Shown here: in pieces, positions 1 to 7,014 of the stretch
How the letters are laid out: every line of letters begins with the position of its first letter
Numbering within the stretch: the first letter of the stretch is position 1
Origin: an uncultured Solobacterium sp.
GTDB lineage: Bacteria > Bacillota_I > Bacilli_A > Erysipelotrichales > Erysipelotrichaceae
Assembly: GCA_927911475.1 (NCBI GenBank)
Contig: CAKMPP010000151.1
Coordinates: forward strand, 1-9,444
DNA length: 9,444 bases
Direction: 5' to 3'
Program-made: the position numbers and the translations under genes
Notes under the pieces: model-generated
The model's database searches: none
Told to the model about the DNA's origin: nothing
The model's input: only the letters and a program-made list of their open reading frames with translations

Positions 1-2
1 AA

Positions 3-1011
3 GAAAGACAGTATAAACAAATCAAAAACTCACTTGATAAATACAATCAAGTCTTTTCACTATATGAAGAAGGTTTAGCTGATTCTTTATATGATTTACA
101 AAAACTATGCTCAACTTTAGGAAATGACGAGAAATTAACTGCCATTCAAACATCTATTTCTGATGCATATTATTCTATCTCAGATAATATTGATGAACTG
201 CACAAACTTGTTGGTGAATATGATATGGATGAAGAAGAAATCAATGAGATGGAAGAGCGTCTCTTTGCAATTCAAAAGCTAAAGAGAAAATATGGAAACT
301 CTATTGAACAAATTCTCTCTCAACAAGAACAACTCAAACAACAAGTACAGATGTTTACACATCGTAAAGAATTTGTTGAACAGATGGATAAAAAGATTCA
401 AACAGCATACAACCTATATCAAAAAAAATGCATCGAAGTTATCCAAGATTCGACAATCACGTGCGAAAGAACTTGATGATGCAATTCTTATCAATTTACA
501 TGAACTAATGTTACCAAATGCATGCTTTAAAACAGTTTTTACTGAATGTAATCCTAGTGAACATGGAAATGAGAATGTTGAGTTTATGATTTCCATGAAT
601 AGAGGGGAAGATCCTAAATCACTTGTTAAGACTGCCTCTGGTGGTGAATTAAGTCGCCTAATGCTTGGTTTAAAGGTAATCTTTACAAAACTACAAGGAA
701 TTCAAACTGTTATCTTTGATGAGATTGATACGGGTGTCAGTGGTCCGGTTGCAACTGCGATTGGACAAAAGATGAAGGAATTATCCAATTCATGCCAAGT
801 CTTTGCAGTAACACATTTAGCGCAAGTAGCAGCTTGTGCAGACACACATTATTTTGTATCGAAAGAAGATAAAGATAATAAGACGATTACACATGTGACT
901 GAATTAGATGAGAAGGGACGCATTGATCAGCTTGCGCTAATCTTTAGTGGTAGTATCACCGATATTTCTAAGAAAGCTGCACAAGAACTCTATCGGAGAA
1001 ATCATAGCTAA
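3..1011 (+). CDS. recN: DNA repair protein RecN, 5' partial, one internal frameshift
   Basis: RecN is an SMC-like ATPase that acts early in recombinational repair of double-strand breaks. The reading frame is open from the first bases of the window, so the Walker A head and the start lie upstream; about 335 C-terminal residues are present. Bases 3-420 encode a coiled-coil arm containing EERLFAIQKLKRKYG, typical of RecN. The C-terminal ABC half follows: signature SGGELSRLMLGLKVI near 640-684, Walker B TVIFDEIDTGVSG near 706-744, and the H-loop VTHLAQVAA near 808-834. The frame changes at an A8 tract (421-428). Reading it as A7 joins YQK to NASKLSKIRQSRAKELDD smoothly, so one extra A (or two missing) is likely. 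The stop codon shares a base with the dinB start (TAATG), implying cotranscription and translational coupling. Identity is firm; whether the break is real is not. Confidence 0.93.
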
Positions 1012-2200
1012 TGTATCACGTATATTTTCATATTGATTTAAATGCATTCTTTGCAAATGCTGATGTGCTATTAAATCCTGAATTAAAAGGAAAACCGATA
1101 GTTATTTCTGGAGCAACAAGACGCAGTGTTGTTTCAACAGCAAGTTATGAAGCACGTGCGTATGGTATTCATAGTGCAATGCCCGTTAGTGAAGCACAAA
1201 AACTTTGTAAAGATTTAATTATCGTTGAAGGTCACTATACTTGGTATCGCAATCTTTCAGAGCGTTTTATGGAGATTGTTCGTTCCTATACAAGCCTGGT
1301 AGAACAGGCATCTGTAGATGAATGCTATGCTGATATGACTGAAGCTATCAAAAAATTCGAAAGACCATTAGATCTTGCTTGGTCTTTACAGAAACAAATA
1401 TATACTGAACTTGGTTTAACCTGTTCTATTGGTGTAGCACCGAATATGTTTTTAGCCAAGATGGCTAGTGATATGAAAAAGCCTAATGGTATTACTGTTT
1501 ACGGATTCGAGATGTAAAAGAAAAGATGTGGCCTTTACCAATTAAAGATATGCGGGGTATAGGGAATAAAACAGTTCCTTATATGCAAGAAATAGGCATT
1601 CGAACTATTGGGGACTTAGCAAACTATAACGATATTGCAAAACTTAGAGAAATATTAGGTAAAAATACTGATGATTACATCGATCGTGCAAATGGTATTG
1701 ATCATCGAGAGCTAGAAACAGAATGGGATGCTAAATCTATGGGCATTTCTGAGACGTTATTAGAAGATATTAATGAATATGAGGAATTAGCTGGTTTAAT
1801 TAGAACACTAGCGAGGACGCTCTCTAAACGCCTTAAAAACGCAAGTAAAGTTGGAAGTTCTATACATATTCGTATTTGTTATTATGATTTTAGAAACATT
1901 ACACGTGCTATGAAGTTATCTTCGCCAATTTGGCGTGCAGATGATATTTATAATGCAGCGATAGCCTTATTTGAAGATAACTGGGAAGAGGGGGAAGCAG
2001 TACGCTTGCTAGGCATTACAGTGGGTGATTTCGCTGATGAAGGCTATGTTTCTTCACAACTCAATTTGTTTGATGAAGAAGCAGCATTTAAAGCAGAAAC
2101 AAAAGATATTATCAATGATTTAAATGGTATGCTTGGACTCAAGAAAGCCTTTGTTAGAGCTAGTAATCTTTTAAAGGAGAATAGTGATGAAGATTCATGA
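1011..2200 (+). CDS. dinB: DNA polymerase IV (Y-family, DinB), one internal frameshift
   Basis: DinB is an error-prone Y-family polymerase that extends primers past damaged template. About 396 residues result when one base is restored, normal for the family. The palm has the metal-binding Asp of FHID (D9), a steric-gate Phe in DLNAFFA (F14) and the catalytic SVDE (101-104, D103/E104). RRSVVSTASYEARAYGIHSAMP is the conserved finger segment. After the break come WPLPIKDMRGIGNKT (helix-hairpin-helix thumb) and the little finger. QLNLF near the C-terminus (about 2060-2075) fits a beta-clamp-binding motif. The frame breaks at 1498-1500: TTT where TTTT would give ITVLRIRDVKEKMWPLP, so one T is probably missing. 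GGAGA at 995-999 can serve as ribosome binding site. The 3' end overlaps xerD by 14 bases. As sequenced, the protein would stop at residue 168 without a thumb or clamp motif. Confidence 0.92.
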
Positions 2201-3108
2201 TGCGTTTGCTGATTATTTCACAAATATAAAAAATTAACGAAGGCAAGAGCAAGCGTACTATATCTTCTTATGAAAATGATTTAAAGCAATATCAACAATT
2301 TTTAGCTGAACAAGGTATTACGAATACAAAAAAGATACAGCCGGAGTTAATTGAAGAGTTTATTGCAAATCAAAGTGAATATAAAGCATCAACATCATTA
2401 GCCAGAATGACTGCTGCGATACGTTCATTTCACCAGTTCATGACGATGATGCATGACGAATCTGATCCAAGCTTAAACTTGCAGGTGCATAAAGGTCCTA
2501 AAATATTGCCGGTATATTGTACTGTTGATGAAATTAAACTGTTAATGCAGTCATTTGATGATACAAATATCCAGGATAATCTAGACCATACACTTCTAGA
2601 AACTATCTATAGCTGTGGTCTACGAGTATCTGAGGTATGCAATCTAACGATTAATCGTGTAGACCTTGACACAGGGAAAATACGTGTACTTGGAAAGGGG
2701 GATAAGGAACGCATTGTTCCAATACCAAAAGGCAGTATTCCACTTCTAAAGCAATATGTTTCTATTACACGTGTTAATCTAGTTCAAAAAAAGACGAATA
2801 TGTTCTTCTTAAATCGATTTGGCCGTAAGATTACTAGTAAATACGTAGAATTACTATTACAACGTAAATGTGTCGAACTTGGTTTTAAGAAGCATATTAC
2901 ACCACATAAACTAAGACACAGTTACGCAACACATATGTTGCAAGGCGGCGCTGATTTACGAAGTATTCAAGAGATTCTAGGTCACAGTAATATACAGACT
3001 ACAGAGATCTATACACATGTACAAAATAAACAATTGTTTGATGCGTATAGTAAATTTAATCCTTTAGCATCACAAGAGTTAGATATTCCAAAGAAGAAGG
3101 ATGAGTAA
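2187..3108 (+). CDS. xerD: Site-specific tyrosine recombinase, XerD type, frameshift near N-terminus
   Basis: Xer recombinases resolve chromosome dimers at dif sites. Start chosen at ATG 2187, inside the dinB 3' end, because AGGAG (2175-2179) lies seven bases upstream and MKIHDAFADYF is a typical Xer N-terminus. The frame breaks at the A6 run 2228-2233; removing one A gives NIKINEGKSKRTISSYENDL, the expected SAM-like core-binding domain, and a 306-residue protein (E. coli XerD is 298). All catalytic residues are present in restored numbering: R146 (CGLRVSE), K170 (GKGDKERIVPIP), H240 and R243 (HKLRHSYATH), H266 (LGHS) and the nucleophile Y275 (TTEIYTHV). Their spacing matches E. coli XerD R148/K172/H244/R247/H270/Y279. 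XerC or a generic integrase are alternatives, but the housekeeping neighbours, normal length and the dif-like site just downstream favour a chromosomal Xer recombinase. Confidence 0.88.
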
Positions 3109-3136
3109 TCACTCTATATGATACTCATCTTTTTAT
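3100..3136 (+). terminator. Rho-independent terminator of the recN-dinB-xerD block
   Basis: GATGAGTA (3100-3107) pairs perfectly with TACTCATC (3122-3129) around a 14-base loop, followed directly by TTTTT (3130-3134). The left arm contains the last sense codons and most of the TAA stop of xerD, so the hairpin could only form behind the terminating ribosome. Seen directly in sequence; its activity is inferred. Confidence 0.75.
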
Positions 3137-3144
3137 ATTTATTT

Positions 3145-3172
3145 AAATCGCATAACATACATTATGCGAAGT
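3145..3172 (-). other. dif: dif-like Xer recombination site
   Basis: On the minus strand the site reads as a XerC-like arm ACTTCGCATAA (3172-3162), a 6-base centre TGTATG (3161-3156) and a XerD-like arm TTATGCGATTT (3155-3145). This is the canonical 11-6-11 Xer layout. The inner arms form a perfect 8-base inverted repeat (TCGCATAA with TTATGCGA). Compared by eye with the E. coli dif sequence from memory, 20 of 28 positions agree, including the run CGCATAATGTAT and the TTATG core of the XerD arm; B. subtilis dif agrees at about 19 of 28. The outer XerD arm (CGATTT rather than TTAAAT) departs from consensus. It lies 36 bases after the xerD stop, at the convergence of two gene blocks, as expected at a replication terminus. 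No T-run follows the hairpin on the minus strand, so it is not a typical terminator. Arm identity is direct observation; function as the chromosomal dif site is inferred. Confidence 0.75.
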
Positions 3173-3180
3173 TATTAATA

Positions 3181-3209
3181 ATAAAAGAAAAGACACTCTT
3201 ATGAGTGCC
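3181..3209 (-). terminator. Rho-independent terminator of hup
   Basis: Read on the minus strand, GGCACTC pairs with GAGTGTC (7 pairs, one G-U) around the loop ATAA. The T-rich tail TTTTCTTTTA follows immediately. The hairpin begins seven bases after the hup stop codon. With the xerD terminator it brackets the dif-like site, insulating it from transcription on both sides. Confidence 0.8.
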
Positions 3210-3216
3210 TAATAGC

Positions 3217-3501
3217 TTACTTAACTAATTCCTTTAGGTTCTTAGCTGCTTTGAATCCAGGAACCTTTGATGCAGGAATCTTGATTGTTTCTTTTGTTTG
3301 TGGGTTGATACCTGTACGAGCTGCACGTGTCTTAACTTCAAACTTACCAAAACCGGAAATATCTACACGACCACCATCTTTTAAAGTACCTGATACAGTA
3401 TCAAATACTAAATCGATAATCTCTGCTGCTTCTTTCTTAGTTAGGTTGTGCTTTTCAGCTACTAATTCTGCAATGCTCTTCTTATTTAATGTTTCTGCCA
3501 T
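3217..3501 (-). CDS. hup: HU family DNA-binding nucleoid protein
   Basis: This is a small histone-like protein of 94 residues (family about 90) that binds and bends DNA as a dimer in the nucleoid. The N-terminal helices (KKSIAELVAEKHNLTKKEAAEIIDLVFDTVSGTLKDG) are followed by the HU signature region GFGKFEVKTRAARTGINPQT (50-69). The NP at 66-67 is the tip of the DNA-intercalating beta-arm, and IPASKVPGFKAAKNLKELV closes the fold. The start is fixed by a perfect AGGAGG (3515-3510) eight bases upstream. It has its own likely promoter in the gap after nrnA and its own terminator, so it is probably a strongly expressed single-gene unit at the end of the minus-strand block. The frame is intact. HU is preferred over IHF because a lone gene of this type in Bacillota is nearly always HU. 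Confidence 0.96.
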   Translation of the reverse strand: MAETLNKKSIAELVAEKHNLTKKEAAEIIDLVFDTVSGTLKDGGRVDISGFGKFEVKTRAARTGINPQTKETIKIPASKVPGFKAAKNLKELVK

Positions 3502-3509
3502 TTTAATTT

Positions 3510-3556
3510 CCTCCTAATATGTTTGTATTTTACTATAGTTTTTATAGCACATTCAA
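3510..3556 (-). promoter_or_regulatory. Probable sigma-A promoter and Shine-Dalgarno of hup
   Basis: On the minus strand there is a -35-like TTGAAT (3556-3551), an 18-base spacer and a -10-like TAAAAT (3532-3527). The strong ribosome binding site AGGAGG lies at 3515-3510. The whole element sits in the 80-base gap between the nrnA stop and hup. The -35 is two bases off consensus and the -10 one base off, and the AT-rich gap offers other -10 candidates (TATAGT, TATAAA), so the exact boxes are uncertain. Confidence 0.5.
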
Positions 3557-3581
3557 TATTGACATTTTTCGTTTATATGTG

Positions 3582-4529
3582 CTACTTACTAACTTTATAT
3601 AAATCTTGTAGTAAATTTTGTAAATCATTTTCAGTGAGATCTTTTACACCTGACGCATTCTTATGACCGCCACCATGGTATTGGTTCGCAATTGTATTTA
3701 TGATTGCTGTTTTAGAACGTAATGAACCGTCATATAGTTTATGTCCATCCGCAGTTTTCTCTGTAAACATAGCCCAAATTGAGAATTCTTTCACATGGCC
3801 AATCTCATCAATACGATTACGTGCTGATGAAGCACTGATATTGTATTCATGCTGGATAGCTTCTGGAATGATTACGTATGCTAAATGCTCACCAAGTAAC
3901 TGTGTATTGGAACGAATCCAATTACTGAAAAGAAATGTTTTGTAACTAACATCAAATAACTCACGATTTAGTTCTGGAATCGCTAAATTATATGATGCGA
4001 GTTTAGCTGCCATTTCTAGTGTATGTTGTGTTGTGTTACTTGTTCTAAAGCATAAGGTATCAGTTAATAACCCTTTATAAAGATATGTTGCAATCTCATG
4101 ATTCATAATCTGATTCTCACAGCTTGCAAAGAAACCTGTGAGAATTTCACAAGTAGCAGCTGCTTCTTCATAGACATAATTCTGATTTCCATATGGATCA
4201 AGATTTGGATGATGATCGATTTTAATTACATTTTTTGCAAGTGCATATCGTTGATCATCAATACGTTCTTTGTTTCCGGTATCCAAAATAATTGCTGTAC
4301 TGCAGCGTATTGTATTTTCATCTACTATATCAGATGGTGGATAAACAGTTTGATCTGTTGTCTCATCCCCCAATCTATATACCCTTTTGTCTGGAAAGTT
4401 TGCTTGAATCCAACTACACAAGCCATTCTGAGAGCTTAGAGCATCGCAATCGGGATGCGTATGTCTAAATAGTGTAATGACATCTGCATCCTCAATTGTT
4501 TTTAATAATTCCTTAAAATCGAGATTCAT
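3582..4529 (-). CDS. nrnA: DHH/DHHA1 phosphoesterase, NrnA-like oligoribonuclease/pAp phosphatase
   Basis: This 315-residue cytoplasmic enzyme belongs to the DHH superfamily. NrnA homologues degrade 2-5 nt nanoRNAs, and many dephosphorylate pAp or cleave pApA from c-di-AMP breakdown. The metal-site motifs are in order: HTHPDCDAL (23-31), the LDTG segment (82-85), the diagnostic IDHHPNLD (104-111) and LLTDTLCFR (154-162). The C-terminal DHHA1 domain ends in the substrate-binding YHGGGHKNASG (284-294). Length matches NrnA (about 310-320). The usual DGD of the first motif is DCD here; the metal-binding aspartates are kept. The ATG shares one base with the ackA stop (TAATG), with AGGA upstream in ackA, so it is probably translated from ackA mRNA. 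The family call is firm; which small substrate it prefers cannot be read from sequence. Confidence 0.88.
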   Translation of the reverse strand: MNLDFKELLKTIEDADVITLFRHTHPDCDALSSQNGLCSWIQANFPDKRVYRLGDETTDQTVYPPSDIVDENTIRCSTAIILDTGNKERIDDQRYALAKNVIKIDHHPNLDPYGNQNYVYEEAAATCEILTGFFASCENQIMNHEIATYLYKGLLTDTLCFRTSNTTQHTLEMAAKLASYNLAIPELNRELFDVSYKTFLFSNWIRSNTQLLGEHLAYVIIPEAIQHEYNISASSARNRIDEIGHVKEFSIWAMFTEKTADGHKLYDGSLRSKTAIINTIANQYHGGGHKNASGVKDLTENDLQNLLQDLYKVSK

Positions 4530-5725
4530 TATAGTCCTAACAATCTAACTGTATCGCGTGCAATTACAACTTCTTCATTTGTAGGAACAATCCATACCTG
4601 CACTTTTGAATCAGGCTTAGAAATGAGGCATTCTTTGCCATGAATTGTAGCATTTAATTCGTAGTCGATACTTAAGCCTAAAGCTTCTTCCATAGCCTTT
4701 AAAATACGTTCTCTGCATGCGTCATCATTTTCGCCAAGACCTGCTGTAAATACAATTGCATCTACGTGTCCTAATTGGAAGTAATATCCACCTACAACGT
4801 TAATAACACGGTTTGTGTATAGTTTACCAGTTAAAATACCACGAGGATCTCCAGCATCAATTGCCGCCTGAACATCACGAGCATCAGAACTAATACCTGA
4901 AATACCTAACATACCAGACTTCTTGTTTAAGTATGTATCCATATCATCTGGTGTGCATCCTAATTTCTTCATCATGTAGTATACAACTGTTGGATCTAAA
5001 TCACCACAGCGTGTACCCATCATAATTCCACCTAATGGTGTTAATCCCATAGATGTGTTAATTACTTTACCATTCTTAATTGCAGTAATAGAAGCACCAT
5101 TACCCAAGTGGCAAGTAATCATATTTAAGCTATTAACATCTTTACCCATTAATTCAGCAGTACGACGGTTAACATATTGATGACTAGTACCATGAGCACC
5201 ATAACGACGAATCTTATAATCTGTATACCATTCATATGGTACTGGGAACATATATGATTCCTCTGGCATCGTCTGATGGAATGCTGTATCAAATACGAAT
5301 ACGTGACCAATATTTGGTAAAGATTCCTTGAATGCTCTATAACATATTAAGTGTGCTGGATTGTGTAATGGAGCTAGTTCACCATATTCTTCAACAAGCT
5401 TTTCAACTTGTTCATCTACAACTACAGACTGATCGAATGAAGAACCACCTTGGACAATACGGTGACCTGCACCCTTGATTTCATCAAGATTTTCTACAAT
5501 ACCAAGTTCTGTTAATTTATTCAAAAGAATATCAACAGCTACTTTATGGTTTGGAATTGGAAGCTCTTCGGTTTCCTTTTTTCCATTGTATTTGATAGTG
5601 AACGCACCCATCTGTTGACCAATACGTTCTGCCTGTCCGCTAGTTAATACGGTTTCACTTGGCATATCAAATAATTGAAACTTTAGTGATGATGATCCTG
5701 AATTTACTGAAATGACCTTACTCAT
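4529..5725 (-). CDS. ackA: Acetate kinase
   Basis: Acetate kinase interconverts acetyl phosphate plus ADP with acetate plus ATP, the ATP-yielding step of acetate fermentation, normally paired with phosphotransacetylase (pta), which is not in this window. The 398 residues match the family. Motifs include VNSGSSSLKFQLF (N8), HRIVQGG (R89), APLHNPAHL (H121), FDTAFHQTMP (D146), RRYGAHGTSHQYV (H178), HLGNGASI, TPLGGIMMGTRCGDLDP (R239), SGMLGISGISSDARD, FTAGLGEND and PTNEEVVIARD (E384). These correspond to the catalytic Asn, Arg, His and Asp and the metal-binding Glu of the Methanosarcina enzyme. The start was set at ATG 5725, giving MSKVISVNSG, because AAGGAGG (5737-5731) is correctly placed five bases upstream. 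An in-frame ATG at 5743 would add MIKEED but lies upstream of that ribosome binding site. The frame is intact; the following gene nrnA is coupled by TAATG. Confidence 0.97.
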   Translation of the reverse strand: MSKVISVNSGSSSLKFQLFDMPSETVLTSGQAERIGQQMGAFTIKYNGKKETEELPIPNHKVAVDILLNKLTELGIVENLDEIKGAGHRIVQGGSSFDQSVVVDEQVEKLVEEYGELAPLHNPAHLICYRAFKESLPNIGHVFVFDTAFHQTMPEESYMFPVPYEWYTDYKIRRYGAHGTSHQYVNRRTAELMGKDVNSLNMITCHLGNGASITAIKNGKVINTSMGLTPLGGIMMGTRCGDLDPTVVYYMMKKLGCTPDDMDTYLNKKSGMLGISGISSDARDVQAAIDAGDPRGILTGKLYTNRVINVVGGYYFQLGHVDAIVFTAGLGENDDACRERILKAMEEALGLSIDYELNATIHGKECLISKPDSKVQVWIVPTNEEVVIARDTVRLLGL

Positions 5726-5730
5726 ATCTT

Positions 5731-5737
5731 CCTCCTT
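5731..5737 (-). promoter_or_regulatory. Ribosome binding site that fixes the ackA start
   Basis: AAGGAGG on the minus strand, overlapping the ylxM TAA stop and five bases before ATG 5725. It excludes the in-frame ATG at 5743, which lies on the far side of it, and suggests ackA is translated by re-initiation after ylxM. Confidence 0.8.
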
Positions 5738-6053
5738 AATCAATTTCTGTATCTAAGCATTGGTCGATTAATTTGACAACCTCTGCTGAACCAACCTTTC
5801 GAATCTTTTCATATAGCTTGCATCGTTTCGTGTAAGAAGCATACATACCTAACTTTTCTTCATAAGAATCTAGTTCAATACGACAGCGCTTGATAGTATC
5901 ATGAATCGCTGCACGTGATGTATTTACTAGTTCACTGATTTCCTGCAATGATAAATCATCACGGAAATAGAAGTTACAAATTTCCTGTTGTTTTTGTGTT
6001 AATAGCTTTTCGTAAAAGTCTAATAAACTGTTGTAATATAACTTACTTTGCAT
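5736..6053 (-). CDS. ylxM: YlxM-family (UPF0122) helix-turn-helix protein
   Basis: This 105-residue protein has the size and layout of YlxM, a small DNA-binding-like protein encoded beside the signal recognition particle genes and thought to modulate that pathway. The sigma-70 region-4-like helix-turn-helix is at about 35-57 (LSLQEISELVNTSRAAIHDTIKR), preceded by the usual YEKLLTQKQQEICNFYF helix. The ATG lies inside the ftsY 3' end (11-base overlap), with AGAAGG about eight bases upstream. The overlap and neighbourhood support the assignment. In many Bacillota ffh follows ylxM; here ackA follows instead. The frame is intact. The exact molecular role of the family is not settled. Confidence 0.88.
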   Translation of the reverse strand: MQSKLYYNSLLDFYEKLLTQKQQEICNFYFRDDLSLQEISELVNTSRAAIHDTIKRCRIELDSYEEKLGMYASYTKRCKLYEKIRKVGSAEVVKLIDQCLDTEID

Positions 6054-7014
6054 TTTCTAGTCCTTCTGAAATGCTATATAAATATGCATCTAAGTCGAAT
6101 GGACGTAAGTCGGTAGGCTGTTCACCTAATCCTAAATAATATACAGGAATATGTAGTTTATGCTTAATTGCAATGACAATACCACCCTTCGCTGTACCAT
6201 CCATCTTCGTTAAGATAATACCACTTAAATTAGTCGCTTCTGCGAAAATCTGAGCTTGAGATAAACCGTTTTGTCCGGTTGTTGCATCTAATACAAGCCA
6301 TGTATTATGTGGTGCACCAGGAATTTCTTTCGCTGCTACACGATTCATCTTAGATAACTCATTCATTAAATTTGCTTTATTTTGTAATCGCCCTGCAGTA
6401 TCGCATAATAAGATATCTATATTATTTTCTATTGCATAACGACATCCATCAACAATTGCTGCACTAGGATCTCCGTTTTCAATTCCTTTGATACAAGGAA
6501 CACCTAAACGTTCACCCCACTTAGCAAGTTGGTCAATTGCACCAGCACGGAAAGTATCCGCTGCTGTAAATGCAACTGTCTTACCTTGGTCTAAAAACAT
6601 GCGTGCAAGTTTAGCAGATGTTGTTGTTTTTCCAGAACCATTCACACCTTCTAATAAGAATACAGTCGTACCATCTCATTAAATGAGATTGGTTTATCAG
6701 GCGTTGCCTCATATATTTCCTTCATTGTTTCAAGTAAGAAATTCATTGCCCACTTGAAAGTAATCGAAGGATATTCAGAGCACTTCAATTTCATCTGCTC
6801 ACAGATATAATCAGCTGTTTCAATTCCAACGTCACTTTCCAAAAGGATAATTGTTAACTGTTCAAGAAAGTCATCATCTACCCCTTTGTATTTATATTGC
6901 ATTTGGTTTAATTGATCACCAAAAGTTTGTTTTGATTTTTTAAAACCAGAAAGATATGTAGCTTTATCATCTTTTTTAGAGAAGGCTTCTTTTAGCTTAT
7001 CTAAAAAAACTCAT
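6043..7014 (-). CDS. ftsY: Signal recognition particle receptor FtsY, two internal frameshifts
   Basis: FtsY is the membrane-associated SRP-receptor GTPase that docks ribosome-SRP complexes at the translocon. Start chosen at ATG 7014, overlapping the smc stop as ATGA, with AGGAGG at 7027-7022. Two breaks need repair. A T7 run at codons 3-5 (A7 on the plus strand, about 7003-7009) should be T6, giving MSFLDKLKEAFSKKDDK. One base is missing near 6671-6677, where an added G gives SFNEDGTTVFLLEGVNGSGKTTT. The repaired protein has 323 residues: a short N-terminal segment, the N helical bundle, then the NG GTPase with GVNGSGKTTT (123-132), DTFRAGA (153-159), DTAGR (205-209), TKMD (269-272) and GLGEQP (295-300). 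GTKMD-type spacing and DLRPF distinguish it from Ffh, and there is no M domain. The long acidic A domain of E. coli is absent, as is usual in Bacillota. Confidence 0.92.

Noticed and set aside
1498..1530. Programmed ribosomal frameshift in dinB
   Set aside because: There is no recognisable slippery heptamer with a stimulator, no known DinB recoding, and five similar breaks occur in neighbours.
3145..3172. Palindrome as a second hup terminator on the minus strand
   Set aside because: The stem is AT-rich and the minus-strand sequence after it is CGATTTAAAT, without an immediate T-run; the 11-6-11 Xer layout explains it better, and hup already has a good terminator at 3181-3209.
3251..3517. Open frame on the plus strand opposite hup
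   Set aside because: It mirrors the conserved HU gene, has no convincing ribosome binding site and resembles no family; it is an antisense shadow.
3559..3588. TTGACA followed 18 bases later by TACTTA on the plus strand
   Set aside because: The -10 is weak, it would fire antisense into nrnA, and no plus-strand gene lies downstream; likely chance in AT-rich DNA.
5726..5743. Upstream ATG of ackA at 5743
   Set aside because: It precedes the strong AAGGAGG and would add six residues before the conserved MSKVISVNSG start; the ATG at 5725 has correct spacing.
6651..6902. ftsY halves as two separate genes
   Set aside because: The fragments align end to end with the N and G domains of one FtsY, and one missing base reconnects them just before the P-loop.
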